This document shows, piece after piece, positions 1 through 5,115 of a DNA stretch of 5,115 bases (position 1 is its first letter; each line of letters opens with the position of its first letter). The stretch is from Deltaproteobacteria bacterium (GTDB lineage: Bacteria; Desulfobacterota; Desulfarculia; Adiutricales; Adiutricaceae), in contig JAIRZX010000297.1 of NCBI GenBank assembly GCA_031267005.1, positions 1 to 5,115 of the forward strand, given 5' to 3'. The notes under the pieces are model-generated. The model searched no databases. It saw only the letters and a program-made list of their open reading frames with translations, and was not told where the DNA came from. Made by a program: the position numbers and the translations under genes.

Positions 1-2
1 CC

Positions 3-167
3 GCGCCGGACGCGGCCGCGCCGGGAGCGGCGGGCGGCCAGGCGCGAGCCGATCCCCCGCGGCCCGCGCCCGCCGGCCCCGGCCCCCGGGCCTCGGGAGC
101 GCTCTCCCCGGCCCCGCCCGCGCCGCCCCCCCCTCCCGCCGCGGCCCCCGGGCCCCCTGCCGCGCCT
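3..167 (+). other. Ala/Pro-rich low-complexity segment of the kinase
   Basis: In the kinase frame these 55 codons encode 20 Pro and 19 Ala, with most of the rest Gly and Arg, and no stop. The segment ends about 40 residues before the transmembrane helix that leads into HAMP. In NtrY topology this places it in or next to the extracytoplasmic sensor region. That location is inferred, because the first helix is not in the window. The DNA is almost pure G+C, so local sequencing or assembly errors are possible here. Confidence 0.6.
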
Positions 168-1556
168 TTGGGGTACCTGGCCTGCGGCGACGACGGCCTG
201 GAGGCCCTGGAGGCCGAACTCGCGGGCCTGAGGGAGGGGCTCAGGAAGTCCGAGGCGGCGCTGGGGATTGAAAGGCCCTTCAAAGTGAGCCAGCTCACCT
301 CGCTCGCCGGGGTGACGCTTTTGGCCGTTTTCCTGGCGGTATGGATAGGGAGCCACCTGGCCAGCTCGCTGGCCGCCCCCGTGACGGAGCTGGTGGAGGG
401 CACCCGCAGGGTGGCCGGGGGCGATCTGGACTTCGTGCTCACCCCGGTCCACAAGTCCGGGGAGATGGCGGACCTGGTCGCGGCCTTCAACCAGATGACG
501 AAGGAGGTCAAAGACGGCTACGCCGAAACGGACCGCAGGCGCCGCTTCGCGGAGACGGTCCTGAAGCAGGTCTCCTCCGGGGTGATGGTCCTCGACACCG
601 GTCTCAAGGTGGTGGAGATGAACCAGGCCGCCGCCGAGATGCTCAAGACTTCCCCCGAAGAGGCCAGGGCGGAGGGCTACGAAGGCCCGGCGAACGACCT
701 CATAGGCCCCATCGGCTCCGGCCCCCCGCCCCGGGGCCACCTCAGGCTGGCGCTGGCCAACGGGGAGAGCCTCAGCCTCACCGTGGACCGGGCCCCCCTC
801 AAGGGGGAAGGCGGCGACACCCTGGGCTGGCTCATCACCTTCGACGACGTCTCGGAGCTCGAGAAGGCCCAGAAGCTCTCCGCCTGGAGGGAGGTGGCCA
901 GGCGCATCGCCCACGAGATAAAAAACCCCTTGACCCCCATATCGCTCGCGGCCCAGAGGCTCAACAGGAGGTTCGCCTCCAGGCTGGAGGGCGAGGAGGA
1001 CTACCAGGTCTTCGAGGAGTCCACGGAGGTCATCATCCGCCAGGTGGACGGGATGAGGAGGCTCGTGGACGAGTTTTCCCAGTTCGCGAGGCTCCCCCAG
1101 GCCGACCCCCGCCCCTCGGACATAGCGAAGGTCGCCGAGGAGGCGGTGGCGCTCTTCAGGGAGGCCCACCCGCTGGTGGACTTCGCTCTGGAGATCCCCG
1201 CGAGGCCCCCCATGTTCCTCTTCGACCCGGAGCAGATAGGCAGGGTCGTCGCCAACCTGGTCTCCAACGCCTGCCGCGCGGTCAAAGGGGCGGGCAAGGT
1301 GACCATAGACATAGACATGGACCCCGTCTCCGGCGTGGAGCTGTCGGTCTCGGACGACGGCCCGGGCGTCCCGGCCGAGATCCGCGACCGCATCTTCGAG
1401 CCGTACGTCACCGGCGGGGAAGGCCAGGGCCTGGGGCTCGCCATAGTGAAGGCCATCGTGAGCGACCACGGCGGCTTCGTAAAGGTCTTCGACCGCTGGC
1501 CCAAGGGCACGTCCTTCACCGTCACCCTCCCGTTCCGGGAAGCCAGGGGGTCATGA
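3..1556 (+). CDS. ntrY: NtrY-type membrane sensor histidine kinase, 5' end outside window
   Basis: This is the sensor kinase half of a two-component system: it autophosphorylates on His and passes the phosphate to a response regulator, NtrX in the classical nitrogen-related pair. The frame is open from base 3 with no stop, so TTG 168 is only the first possible start inside the window and the true start lies upstream. Residues here are numbered from TTG 168. A hydrophobic helix lies at about 43-68, followed by HAMP (~69-118), a PAS-like domain (~128-230), HisKA (~238-305) and HATPase (~350-456). The H-box reads RRIAHEIKNPLTPISLAAQR with phospho-acceptor His249; the NPLTPI sequence is characteristic of NtrY. 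The N-box has Asn363 and Asn367, the G1 box is DDGPG (396-400), the F-box is FEPYVTGG and the G2 box is GQGLGLAI. All catalytic motifs look intact. Upstream of 168 the frame encodes an Ala/Pro-rich stretch. The sensed signal and the NtrY name (versus another PAS kinase) are inferred from family resemblance. Confidence 0.93.
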   Translation, partial: APDAAAPGAAGGQARADPPRPAPAGPGPRASGALSPAPPAPPPPPAAAPGPPAAPLGYLACGDDGLEALEAELAGLREGLRKSEAALGIERPFKVSQLTSLAGVTLLAVFLAVWIGSHLASSLAAPVTELVEGTRRVAGGDLDFVLTPVHKSGEMADLVAAFNQMTKEVKDGYAETDRRRRFAETVLKQVSSGVMVLDTGLKVVEMNQAAAEMLKTSPEEARAEGYEGPANDLIGPIGSGPPPRGHLRLALANGESLSLTVDRAPLKGEGGDTLGWLITFDDVSELEKAQKLSAWREVARRIAHEIKNPLTPISLAAQRLNRRFASRLEGEEDYQVFEESTEVIIRQVDGMRRLVDEFSQFARLPQADPRPSDIAKVAEEAVALFREAHPLVDFALEIPARPPMFLFDPEQIGRVVANLVSNACRAVKGAGKVTIDIDMDPVSGVELSVSDDGPGVPAEIRDRIFEPYVTGGEGQGLGLAIVKAIVSDHGGFVKVFDRWPKGTSFTVTLPFREARGS

Positions 1557-1693
1557 CGCCCCCACGCGCTTGCGGAAAGGCGGGGGAACGGAGAGCGAGC
1601 GACATGGCTGACGGGCCGGGAACGGCAAGGCGGCGGCCTGACGGGCCGGGAACGGCAAGGCTACTGCCTGACGGGCCGGGAACGGCAAGCTGA
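1553..1693 (+). CDS. Small overlapping ORF with decapeptide repeats, possibly spurious
   Basis: An ATG overlaps the kinase stop codon as ATGA (1553-1556), the usual arrangement for translational coupling to the next gene. A purine-rich AGGGGG lies only 2 nt before the ATG, which is closer than ideal. The frame runs 46 codons to TGA 1691-1693. Its first ~18 residues are basic and resemble nothing I recognise. The rest is three copies of a ten-residue period built on DGPGTA (residues 20-25, 30-35, 40-45). A response regulator (ntrX) would normally begin at this spot, but there is no receiver-domain start such as a VVDDE motif. It may be a relic start codon left after ntrX was lost, followed by repeat DNA that happens to be open. 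No function can be assigned. Confidence 0.3.
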   Translation: MTPPRACGKAGERRASDMADGPGTARRRPDGPGTARLLPDGPGTAS

Positions 1694-1697
1694 CTAC
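1608..1697 (+). repeat. Three tandem 30-bp repeats downstream of the kinase
   Basis: Three units begin at 1608, 1638 and 1668, with an exact 30-bp period. Each carries an identical 22-bp core that contains GACGGGCCGGGAACGGC. It is followed by 7-8 variable bases: CGGCGGC after the first copy and CTACTGC after the second. The third unit runs into unrelated sequence after its core ends at 1689. The variable part is far too short for CRISPR spacers. Because 30 is a multiple of three, the array keeps the overlapping small reading frame open. Confidence 0.9.
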
Positions 1698-1856
1698 TGA
1701 GCCTGCTGAACCCTGCACGCTTGCTTGACTTCCCGGTCGCTTTCGGGTGGCTGGAGGCACCTTTGAAGGAGATGGCCGGTCTCCGCCACGCCAGGGAGGC
1801 GTTCAGGCTCCGGCTCGCCACAGACGCGGTGGCTCTTCCCGGGAGGAACGAGGCCG
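1694..1856. other. Interval with no assignable gene before the broken ATPase
   Basis: Nothing here can be assigned with confidence. One forward frame, from about 1721 to the stop TGA 1877-1879, is open and reads like plausible protein (for example REAFRLRLATDAVALPGRNE near 1795-1854). It could be the frameshifted N-terminal domain of the GspE-like pseudogene that follows. A TTGACT at 1725-1730 looks like a -35 box but has no matching -10. No terminator is visible after the kinase. Confidence 0.4.
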
Positions 1857-2336
1857 GGGCTGGACGTCCCGAACCTTGAGCAGTACGTGAAGCCCAAGAG
1901 CGCCTCGGAAACAAACGACGGCGACCAGCAAGTCAAGAGCCTCATCGAGTTCCTCTTCGCCGAAGCCTTCGACTGGCACGCCTCGGACATCCGCCTGGAG
2001 CCAAGACGGGAGAGCCTGCCGGTCCGCATGCGCTTCGACGTGGTCCTCTACGGGATACAGGCTCCCCGCCGTCATCCACCCCGCCATAGTCTCCCGCAAC
2101 AAGGCCCGCATCCCGGCTGGGCATAGCCGAGAGCGGAAGGCCCCGTGACTGCCGTAAAAATTACGGGCCGCGACTTCGAGGCGGAAGTGCGCGCCTCAGC
2201 GTTCACGGTCGGCTTCGGGGGGAAGTCGGCCAAGCGTATCCTGACCCGAAAGCGCTGTTCCTGGACCTGAAGACGATGTTCCATAACAAGTGCGGCTGCT
2301 CCAAGCGGCAGGAGTTCGCCCAGCACCCCCACGGTA

Positions 2337-2441
2337 TTATTACCATTGCTGATGAATATTAGAATAATATCTCAGAAATGACTATACCGTATATGAATTG
2401 AATACCCGCCAATTTCTAATATTTAGATTCAATGGCAATAT
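2337..2441. mobile_element. MITE-like AT-rich insertion in the broken ATPase
   Basis: The arms 2337-2364 and 2414-2441 are imperfect inverted repeats that align without gaps over 28 positions, 21 of which match. The matching blocks include CCATTG/CAATGG and AATATTAGAA/TTCTAATATT. They enclose a ~49-base centre. Between 2338 and 2438 only 29 of 101 bases are G or C, while the flanks are GC-rich. The insert sits exactly between HPHG and NILSAGPTGSGKT, segments that are nearly adjacent in intact family members. TAT occurs at both ends (2335-2337 and 2439-2441), which could be a 2-3 bp target duplication, though this overlaps the repeat itself. It is too short to encode a transposase and would need one supplied in trans. 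The class is inferred from structure alone. Confidence 0.65.
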
Positions 2442-3018
2442 CCTGTCGGCCGGCCCGACCGGAAGCGGCAAGACAGCCGCGCTTTATCCCGCCCTGCGCC
2501 AGATAGCCAGCTCGCAGGGCAACGTCGCTGCCGTCGTGTTCCCGACAGAGATGGCCTGCGGGCAGTTCAACCGGACTGGCGCCCGGCCCGGGGTCGGCAT
2601 CGCCTTCGGGAGCATCACCCGAACGATCCTCCGCCAGGACCCGACATCATCACGGCGGGGGAGGCGCGCGACAAGGATTCGACCGAAAACGCCGTGCAGG
2701 CGTCCTTAACCTGCCGCCCGGTCGTCCCCCTCCTCCACGCCAACGACGCCCCCTCGGCTGCAGCCCGCCTGGCGGAGCCGGGCCCGGAGCCCTTCAAGGC
2801 CTCTCCCGCCGCCGTCGGCGTCATGGCGCGGCGCCCGGCTCGCCGCGTCCGCCACGACTGCGCAGACGAGTTCGTCCCGACCGCCAGGATGGCCCTTGAT
2901 CTGGGCTTCATAACCCGGGGGGATCCGACCTTGAAGCGCGGCCGCAGCTACGAAGACTGCCGCAACACCGGCAACAAGGGGAGGAGCGCCGCAGTCGAGG
3001 CCATGCCCTTTTCCGACG

Positions 3019-3044
3019 GCATGCGGGAGGTGCATGCGGGAGGT
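3019..3044 (+). repeat. Exact 13-bp tandem duplication causing a frameshift
   Basis: GCATGCGGGAGGT occurs twice back to back (3019-3031 and 3032-3044). It lies in the C-terminal part of the GspE-like pseudogene. Thirteen is one more than a multiple of three, so the second copy shifts the frame: the protein reads GMREV before it and continues as MREVILHGNSN in the next frame. Replication slippage is the likely cause. Confidence 0.92.
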
Positions 3045-3269
3045 CATCCTCCACGGAAACTCGAACGCGCTCGCCATCAAATCCATAGCCCGCAACGAGG
3101 ACGACCCTCCGCGAAAACTCATTGGGCCTCATGCTGTCCGGCCTGCTCGCCATCCAGCAGGCATTGAGGGTCACGGCCGTCGGCTGACGTCCAAACTTAC
3201 ACGAGACCGCACATTCCGCAGATAAGCGTTTCGCTGGCATGTCGGGCATAAGGACTTGCGCAGGCAAGA

Positions 3270-3358
3270 CTGGCGTAAGCCACGCGCGGATATGAATGGC
3301 AACATGACTCGCCCGAAACGGCAGAATTGCCGCTCGAAACAGCGCGCCCTTACGCCAG
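3270..3358. repeat. Long-range inverted repeat enclosing a smaller hairpin
   Basis: CTGGCGTAAG (3270-3279) is exactly complementary to CTTACGCCAG (3349-3358). Just inside both arms are further CGCGC-type complementary bases, offset by one. Near the middle sits a perfect hairpin, CGGCA-GAAT-TGCCG (3319-3332). Immediately upstream is another, CTTGC-GCAG-GCAAG (3255-3268). Together these could fold as a branched RNA of about 100 nt or be a remnant of a palindromic element. No known family is recognised. Confidence 0.55.
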
Positions 3359-3422
3359 GCGAACGCCGCAGTGTCCGCCGCTGAACGGCCGGACCTCTCC
3401 TTCTCAAAGCGGAGTAGCCAGT

Positions 3423-3440
3423 GCCTCGAGCCCGCGAGGC
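3423..3440. repeat. Perfect 6-bp hairpin
   Basis: GCCTCG (3423-3428) pairs with CGAGGC (3435-3440) over a six-base loop. CCA before and TGG after can extend the stem across a two-base bulge. Confidence 0.5.
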
Positions 3441-3464
3441 TGGCGGCTCATCCCCCTCTTGAAC

Positions 3465-3515
3465 AACCCCCCGTAGCCTTCGGCGGGGTTACCCGCCGCC
3501 GCAGGGGATGGCGGG
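3465..3515. other. Cluster of mutually exclusive GC-rich stems
   Basis: Three pairings compete for the same bases. AACCCC (3465-3470) can pair with GGGGTT (3485-3490), with an inner GCC-TTC-GGC stem (3476-3484). CGGCGGG (3481-3487) forms a perfect 7-bp hairpin with CCCGCCG (3492-3498) over a GTTA loop. CCCGCC (3492-3497) can instead pair with GGCGGG (3510-3515). Such nested alternatives are typical of attenuators and riboswitch platforms, but no T-tract or downstream gene start is close. A regulatory role is only a suggestion; GC-rich sequence makes such pairings by chance more often. Confidence 0.4.
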
Positions 3516-3895
3516 CGACTGAGACAACCGCGAGGGTTCCGCGAACGTCTTTCCGCAGCTAACGCTGCCTTGAAGACGGCTCTTGCTGAACTGGCGTTCG
3601 GGTCCGGATCGCCGAACCCGGCGCGGGCTTTCCCCGCTGGTCGGAAACCCAAGCGGCTCAGCCTTTCTGAGAGTCCCCCGGCCTCCGGCATGGATTCGCG
3701 TATGGTTCCGAGCCTCGCGCGGCTTCCGCCTAGCCTCGCCATCATGCTTGCTTGGCAATCCTGAACAGGGCACCGCCTCCCAGCCAGGCTCAATCTCATG
3801 TTCCCCTTAAAACAGAACCGGCGGCGGACTCAACGCAACTGCAGGTTCGCGCTTGCCGTCGTAATGGGGTATATTAAATCAGGTTAAGGTCTTTT

Positions 3896-3925
3896 TTGAG
3901 AAAGCCATCTTCGGGGCTCTCTCAA
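3896..3925. repeat. 11-bp hairpin with a UUCG-type loop, upstream of the ATPase-like gene
   Basis: TTGAGAAAGCC (3896-3906) pairs with GGCTCTCTCAA (3915-3925) at ten of eleven positions, with one A-C mismatch (3902/3919). The loop contains CTTCGG, the stable C(UUCG)G tetraloop. A run of six T lies at 3892-3897, which is before the hairpin on the plus strand. Read on the minus strand, the hairpin is followed by A's. It therefore does not fit a simple intrinsic terminator in either direction and may be a leader-RNA or DNA structure. Confidence 0.6.
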
Positions 3926-3957
3926 TTGAAGCCGGAGTCTGAATCCGAGTACCGTTA

Positions 3958-3983
3958 CCTGCCTGGATCGTGTTCAGTGCAGG
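3958..3983. repeat. Bulged 8-bp hairpin in the leader of the ATPase-like gene
   Basis: CCTGC-CTG (3958-3965) pairs with CAG-T-GCAGG (3975-3983), with a single bulged T at 3978. It lies about 70 bases before the start codon at 4054. TTCTTTTT follows at about 3997-4003, some 13 bases after the stem, which is too distant for a standard terminator. Confidence 0.45.
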
Positions 3984-4040
3984 CGTCCCAACTGGTTCTT
4001 TTTAGCCTTCGCAACTACGCCGCTCATCAATCTCACAAGC

Positions 4041-4045
4041 TGAGG
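4041..4045 (+). promoter_or_regulatory. Ribosome binding site for the ATPase-like gene
   Basis: TGAGG lies 8 bases before ATG 4054, a good Shine-Dalgarno match and spacing. It supports this ATG as the start. No clear promoter was found. TATATT at 3870-3875 resembles a -10 box, but the nearest -35-like TTGCCG is only 11 bases upstream of it. Confidence 0.65.
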
Positions 4046-4053
4046 TTTTCAAC

Positions 4054-5115
4054 ATGACTGAAACCCCCATAATTAATAACCCTTTCGGCGTTAACGTGCA
4101 AAGCTTTGAAGTGATCATGGACAACCGGAGCGTATACGCAGACAAGACCGGCCTCATTCACGACCTGATATACGGCATAGGATCGGATGTCCCAATCTTT
4201 CTTTCGCGTCCCAGGAGATTCGGAAAAACCCTTCTTCTTGACACGATCCAAAGAATCTTCGAGGGAAAACGCGAGCTGTTTTCAGGACTCGAGATAGAGA
4301 AACGCCTCGGAAGCAAGTGGGACGTATTCCCTGTGATCCGTATCCCCTTTAACACCATAGAGTCGGACCCTGACCAGTTCAGCGAATCACTGCTTCTTGA
4401 AATCAAGAATATCGCATTTTACGATGGCATCTCCCTTGAGGCTCGCAATCCTTCCAACGCCATTGCGGAACTGATCTTGAAGCTGTCCAAGAGACATCAG
4501 TCCGTCAGCCAGCATAACGGCTCCGGTCGAAATATACTCAACCAGCGTAACGTTGTGCTTCTCATTGACGAATACGATTTTCCTCTCTTAGGGAACATCG
4601 GATGTAATACAGAATTGGAGACGATCAGACTCACGCTTCGAAAATTTTATTCCAGCATCAAAGGACGCTCAAATTTCTTGCGTTTTGTTTTAATTGCCGG
4701 AATCACTAAATTCAGGCAAATATCGTTGTTCTCAAGCATGAACACTGTTTGCGACATTTCGTTAGAGAAACATTTCTCGACGATTTGCGGGTTCACGAAA
4801 GATGAGATACAATCAACTTTTTCTCAATATTTTGACCCTACTCTCTTGGCTTTGAAACAAAATGGGCAACTCAGGCAAAATTCCACCATAGACGACCTTA
4901 TCGACAACATAATAAAATGGTACAACGGTTATTCGTGGGACGGAGAATCTGTGGTACTAAATCCTTTGTCGGCACTTAGTTTTTTTAAACAACAATCATT
5001 CAAAAATTATTGGTATAAAACCGGGTCCTCCTTGCTTGCGAGCCGGATATCGCAGAACGATGCCGATTATTTCAAGGTGTTCGGCCAAGACCTGTCCTTC
5101 ATTGATTCTTTCCCT
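4054..5115 (+). CDS. AAA-ATPase-like / PD-(D/E)XK nuclease family protein, N-terminal part
   Basis: This is the first 354 residues of a protein that continues past the right edge. It matches the AAA-ATPase-like family (Pfam AAA-ATPase_like, PF09820), whose members usually end in a PD-(D/E)XK nuclease-like domain (PDDEXK_9, PF08011). The family hallmarks appear in order: SFEVIMDNRSVYADKTGLI (17-35), the modified Walker A FLSRPRRFGKTLLLD (49-63, Lys58/Thr59), FEGKRELFSGLEIEK, and Walker B VVLLIDEYDFPLL with Asp172/Glu173. These are followed by FVLIAGITKFRQISLFSSMN (211-230), ICGFTKDEI, and WYNGYSWDGESVVLNPLSAL (289-308) with KNYWYKTGSS. Walker A lacks the usual first Gly, which is normal for this family. 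Its cellular role is not established; mobile or defence links are often suggested, and many anaerobes and gut bacteria carry several copies. The nuclease domain itself lies outside the window. Composition is much more AT-rich than the kinase, consistent with horizontal acquisition. Confidence 0.93.
   Translation, partial: MTETPIINNPFGVNVQSFEVIMDNRSVYADKTGLIHDLIYGIGSDVPIFLSRPRRFGKTLLLDTIQRIFEGKRELFSGLEIEKRLGSKWDVFPVIRIPFNTIESDPDQFSESLLLEIKNIAFYDGISLEARNPSNAIAELILKLSKRHQSVSQHNGSGRNILNQRNVVLLIDEYDFPLLGNIGCNTELETIRLTLRKFYSSIKGRSNFLRFVLIAGITKFRQISLFSSMNTVCDISLEKHFSTICGFTKDEIQSTFSQYFDPTLLALKQNGQLRQNSTIDDLIDNIIKWYNGYSWDGESVVLNPLSALSFFKQQSFKNYWYKTGSSLLASRISQNDADYFKVFGQDLSFIDSFP

Larger units (their letters stand above)
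1857..3187 (+). pseudogene. gspE: Decayed GspE/PilB-family secretion ATPase
   Basis: This is the remnant of the cytoplasmic hexameric ATPase that powers type II secretion or type IV pilus assembly. The pieces follow family order across shifting frames. LIEFLFAEAFDWHASDIRLE lies near 1941-2000, then LPAVIHPAIVSR (2062-2097), KITGRDFEAEVRAS (2157-2198) and DPKALFLDLK (2243-2272). HPHG is at 2324-2335, Walker A GPTGSGKT at 2452-2475, and ITRTILRQDP before ~2643. After that come the Walker B region DIITAGEARD (2643-2672), the His-box HANDAPSA, YEDCRNTGNKGR, MREVILHGNSN (from 3034), and the C-terminus LAIQQALRVTAVG with TGA 3185-3187. The frame changes near 2060, 2115, 2147, 2243, 2642, 3031 and 3120, and an AT-rich insert interrupts it at about 2337-2441. 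The Asp-box, usually DPVE, reads FPTE, and each zinc CxxC pair keeps only one Cys. The gene cannot make a working enzyme. GspE fits slightly better than PilB because of the LHPA(I/L)VSR-like stretch. The true start is not resolved. Confidence 0.88.
3188..4053. other. 866-bp gene-free region rich in hairpins
   Basis: I find no convincing protein gene on either strand. Several open frames exist, the longest 131 codons on the minus strand at 3404-3799. They overlap one another on both strands, have Arg/Ala/Pro/Ser-rich composition and match no family I know, so they look like chance frames in GC-rich DNA. What does stand out is a series of short perfect inverted repeats with small loops, at 3255-3268, 3319-3332, 3423-3440, 3481-3498, 3555-3568, 3596-3617, 3896-3925 and 3958-3983. 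No tRNA, rRNA, tmRNA, group II intron domain V or transposase signature was recognised. From about 3860 the composition becomes more AT-rich toward the next gene. Confidence 0.6.

Noticed and set aside
341..1693. 450-codon open frame overlapping the kinase
   Set aside because: It is the +1-shifted shadow of the kinase: Arg/Gly/Pro-rich and without domains. Only its last 46 codons, from ATG 1553, have an independent reason to be considered.
1608..1697. CRISPR array
   Set aside because: The intervals between the conserved cores are only 7-8 bases, there are three copies, and no cas gene is present.
1725..1753. Sigma-70 promoter with TTGACT at 1725-1730
   Set aside because: No acceptable -10 box occurs at 16-18 bases downstream (the position reads TGGCTG).
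1522..1914. Minus-strand ORF with LAVPGPSG repeats
   Set aside because: The repeats are simply the antisense reading of the 30-bp array, and the rest overlaps the pseudogene antisense. No start signal or family match.
2398..2709. Separate 103-residue protein starting at TTG 2398
   Set aside because: Its start lies inside the AT-rich insert, and the rest is the Walker A segment of the broken ATPase.
3292..3384. 30-codon plus-strand ORF MNGNMTRPKRQN...
   Set aside because: Short, basic, with no family resemblance, and contained in a region better described by inverted repeats.
3404..3799. 131-codon minus-strand ORF, with overlapping plus-strand ORFs at 3371-3562, 3570-3764 and 3583-3810
   Set aside because: Open frames occur on both strands at once, with Arg/Ala/Pro/Ser-biased composition and no recognisable motifs. 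They are most likely chance frames in GC-rich DNA. A protein search with hits showing synonymous-site conservation would change this.
3891..3925. Intrinsic terminator at the 3896-3925 hairpin
   Set aside because: The T-run precedes the hairpin on the plus strand and reads as A's after it on the minus strand, the wrong arrangement for either direction.
4033..4406. Minus-strand ORFs 4033-4251 and 4158-4406
   Set aside because: Both are antisense to the well-supported ATPase-like gene and have no features of their own.

Overview
The window looks like a high-GC Gram-negative bacterial chromosome. A Desulfobacterota/deltaproteobacterial-type lineage is my inference, from the NtrY-style kinase and the GspE-type ATPase; the sequence does not prove it. 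It has one healthy gene on the left, a decayed gene in the middle, a long structured gap, and an AT-richer accessory gene on the right.

Bases 1-1556 carry the 3' part of a membrane sensor histidine kinase of the NtrY type (HAMP, PAS, HisKA, HATPase). Its frame stays open to the left edge, so it starts outside the window. The visible beginning is an Ala/Pro-rich stretch just before the last transmembrane helix. The stop codon overlaps an ATG (ATGA, 1553-1556). An ntrX response regulator would be expected there, but only a 46-codon frame appears. That frame is mostly three copies of a 30-bp repeat (1608-1697).

Bases ~1857-3187 are a badly broken type II secretion / type IV pilus assembly ATPase (GspE/PilB family). 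The ancestral protein can be followed almost to its end by changing frame at least seven times. One break is an exact 13-bp tandem duplication. Another is a ~105-bp AT-rich insert with imperfect terminal inverted repeats, which looks like a MITE and sits just before the Walker A loop. Catalytic and zinc-binding residues are also lost, so this is real decay and not only sequencing error.

Bases 3188-4053 have no convincing gene. They hold many perfect or near-perfect hairpins, including a cluster of mutually exclusive GC-rich stems around 3465-3515. The base composition then drops. From 4054 to the right edge runs the N-terminal 354 residues of an AAA-ATPase-like protein of the family that usually ends in a PD-(D/E)XK nuclease-like domain. 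It was probably acquired horizontally.

The genes do not form one pathway. The picture is of a two-component regulatory locus whose downstream side has become a site of gene decay, small repeats and accessory DNA.
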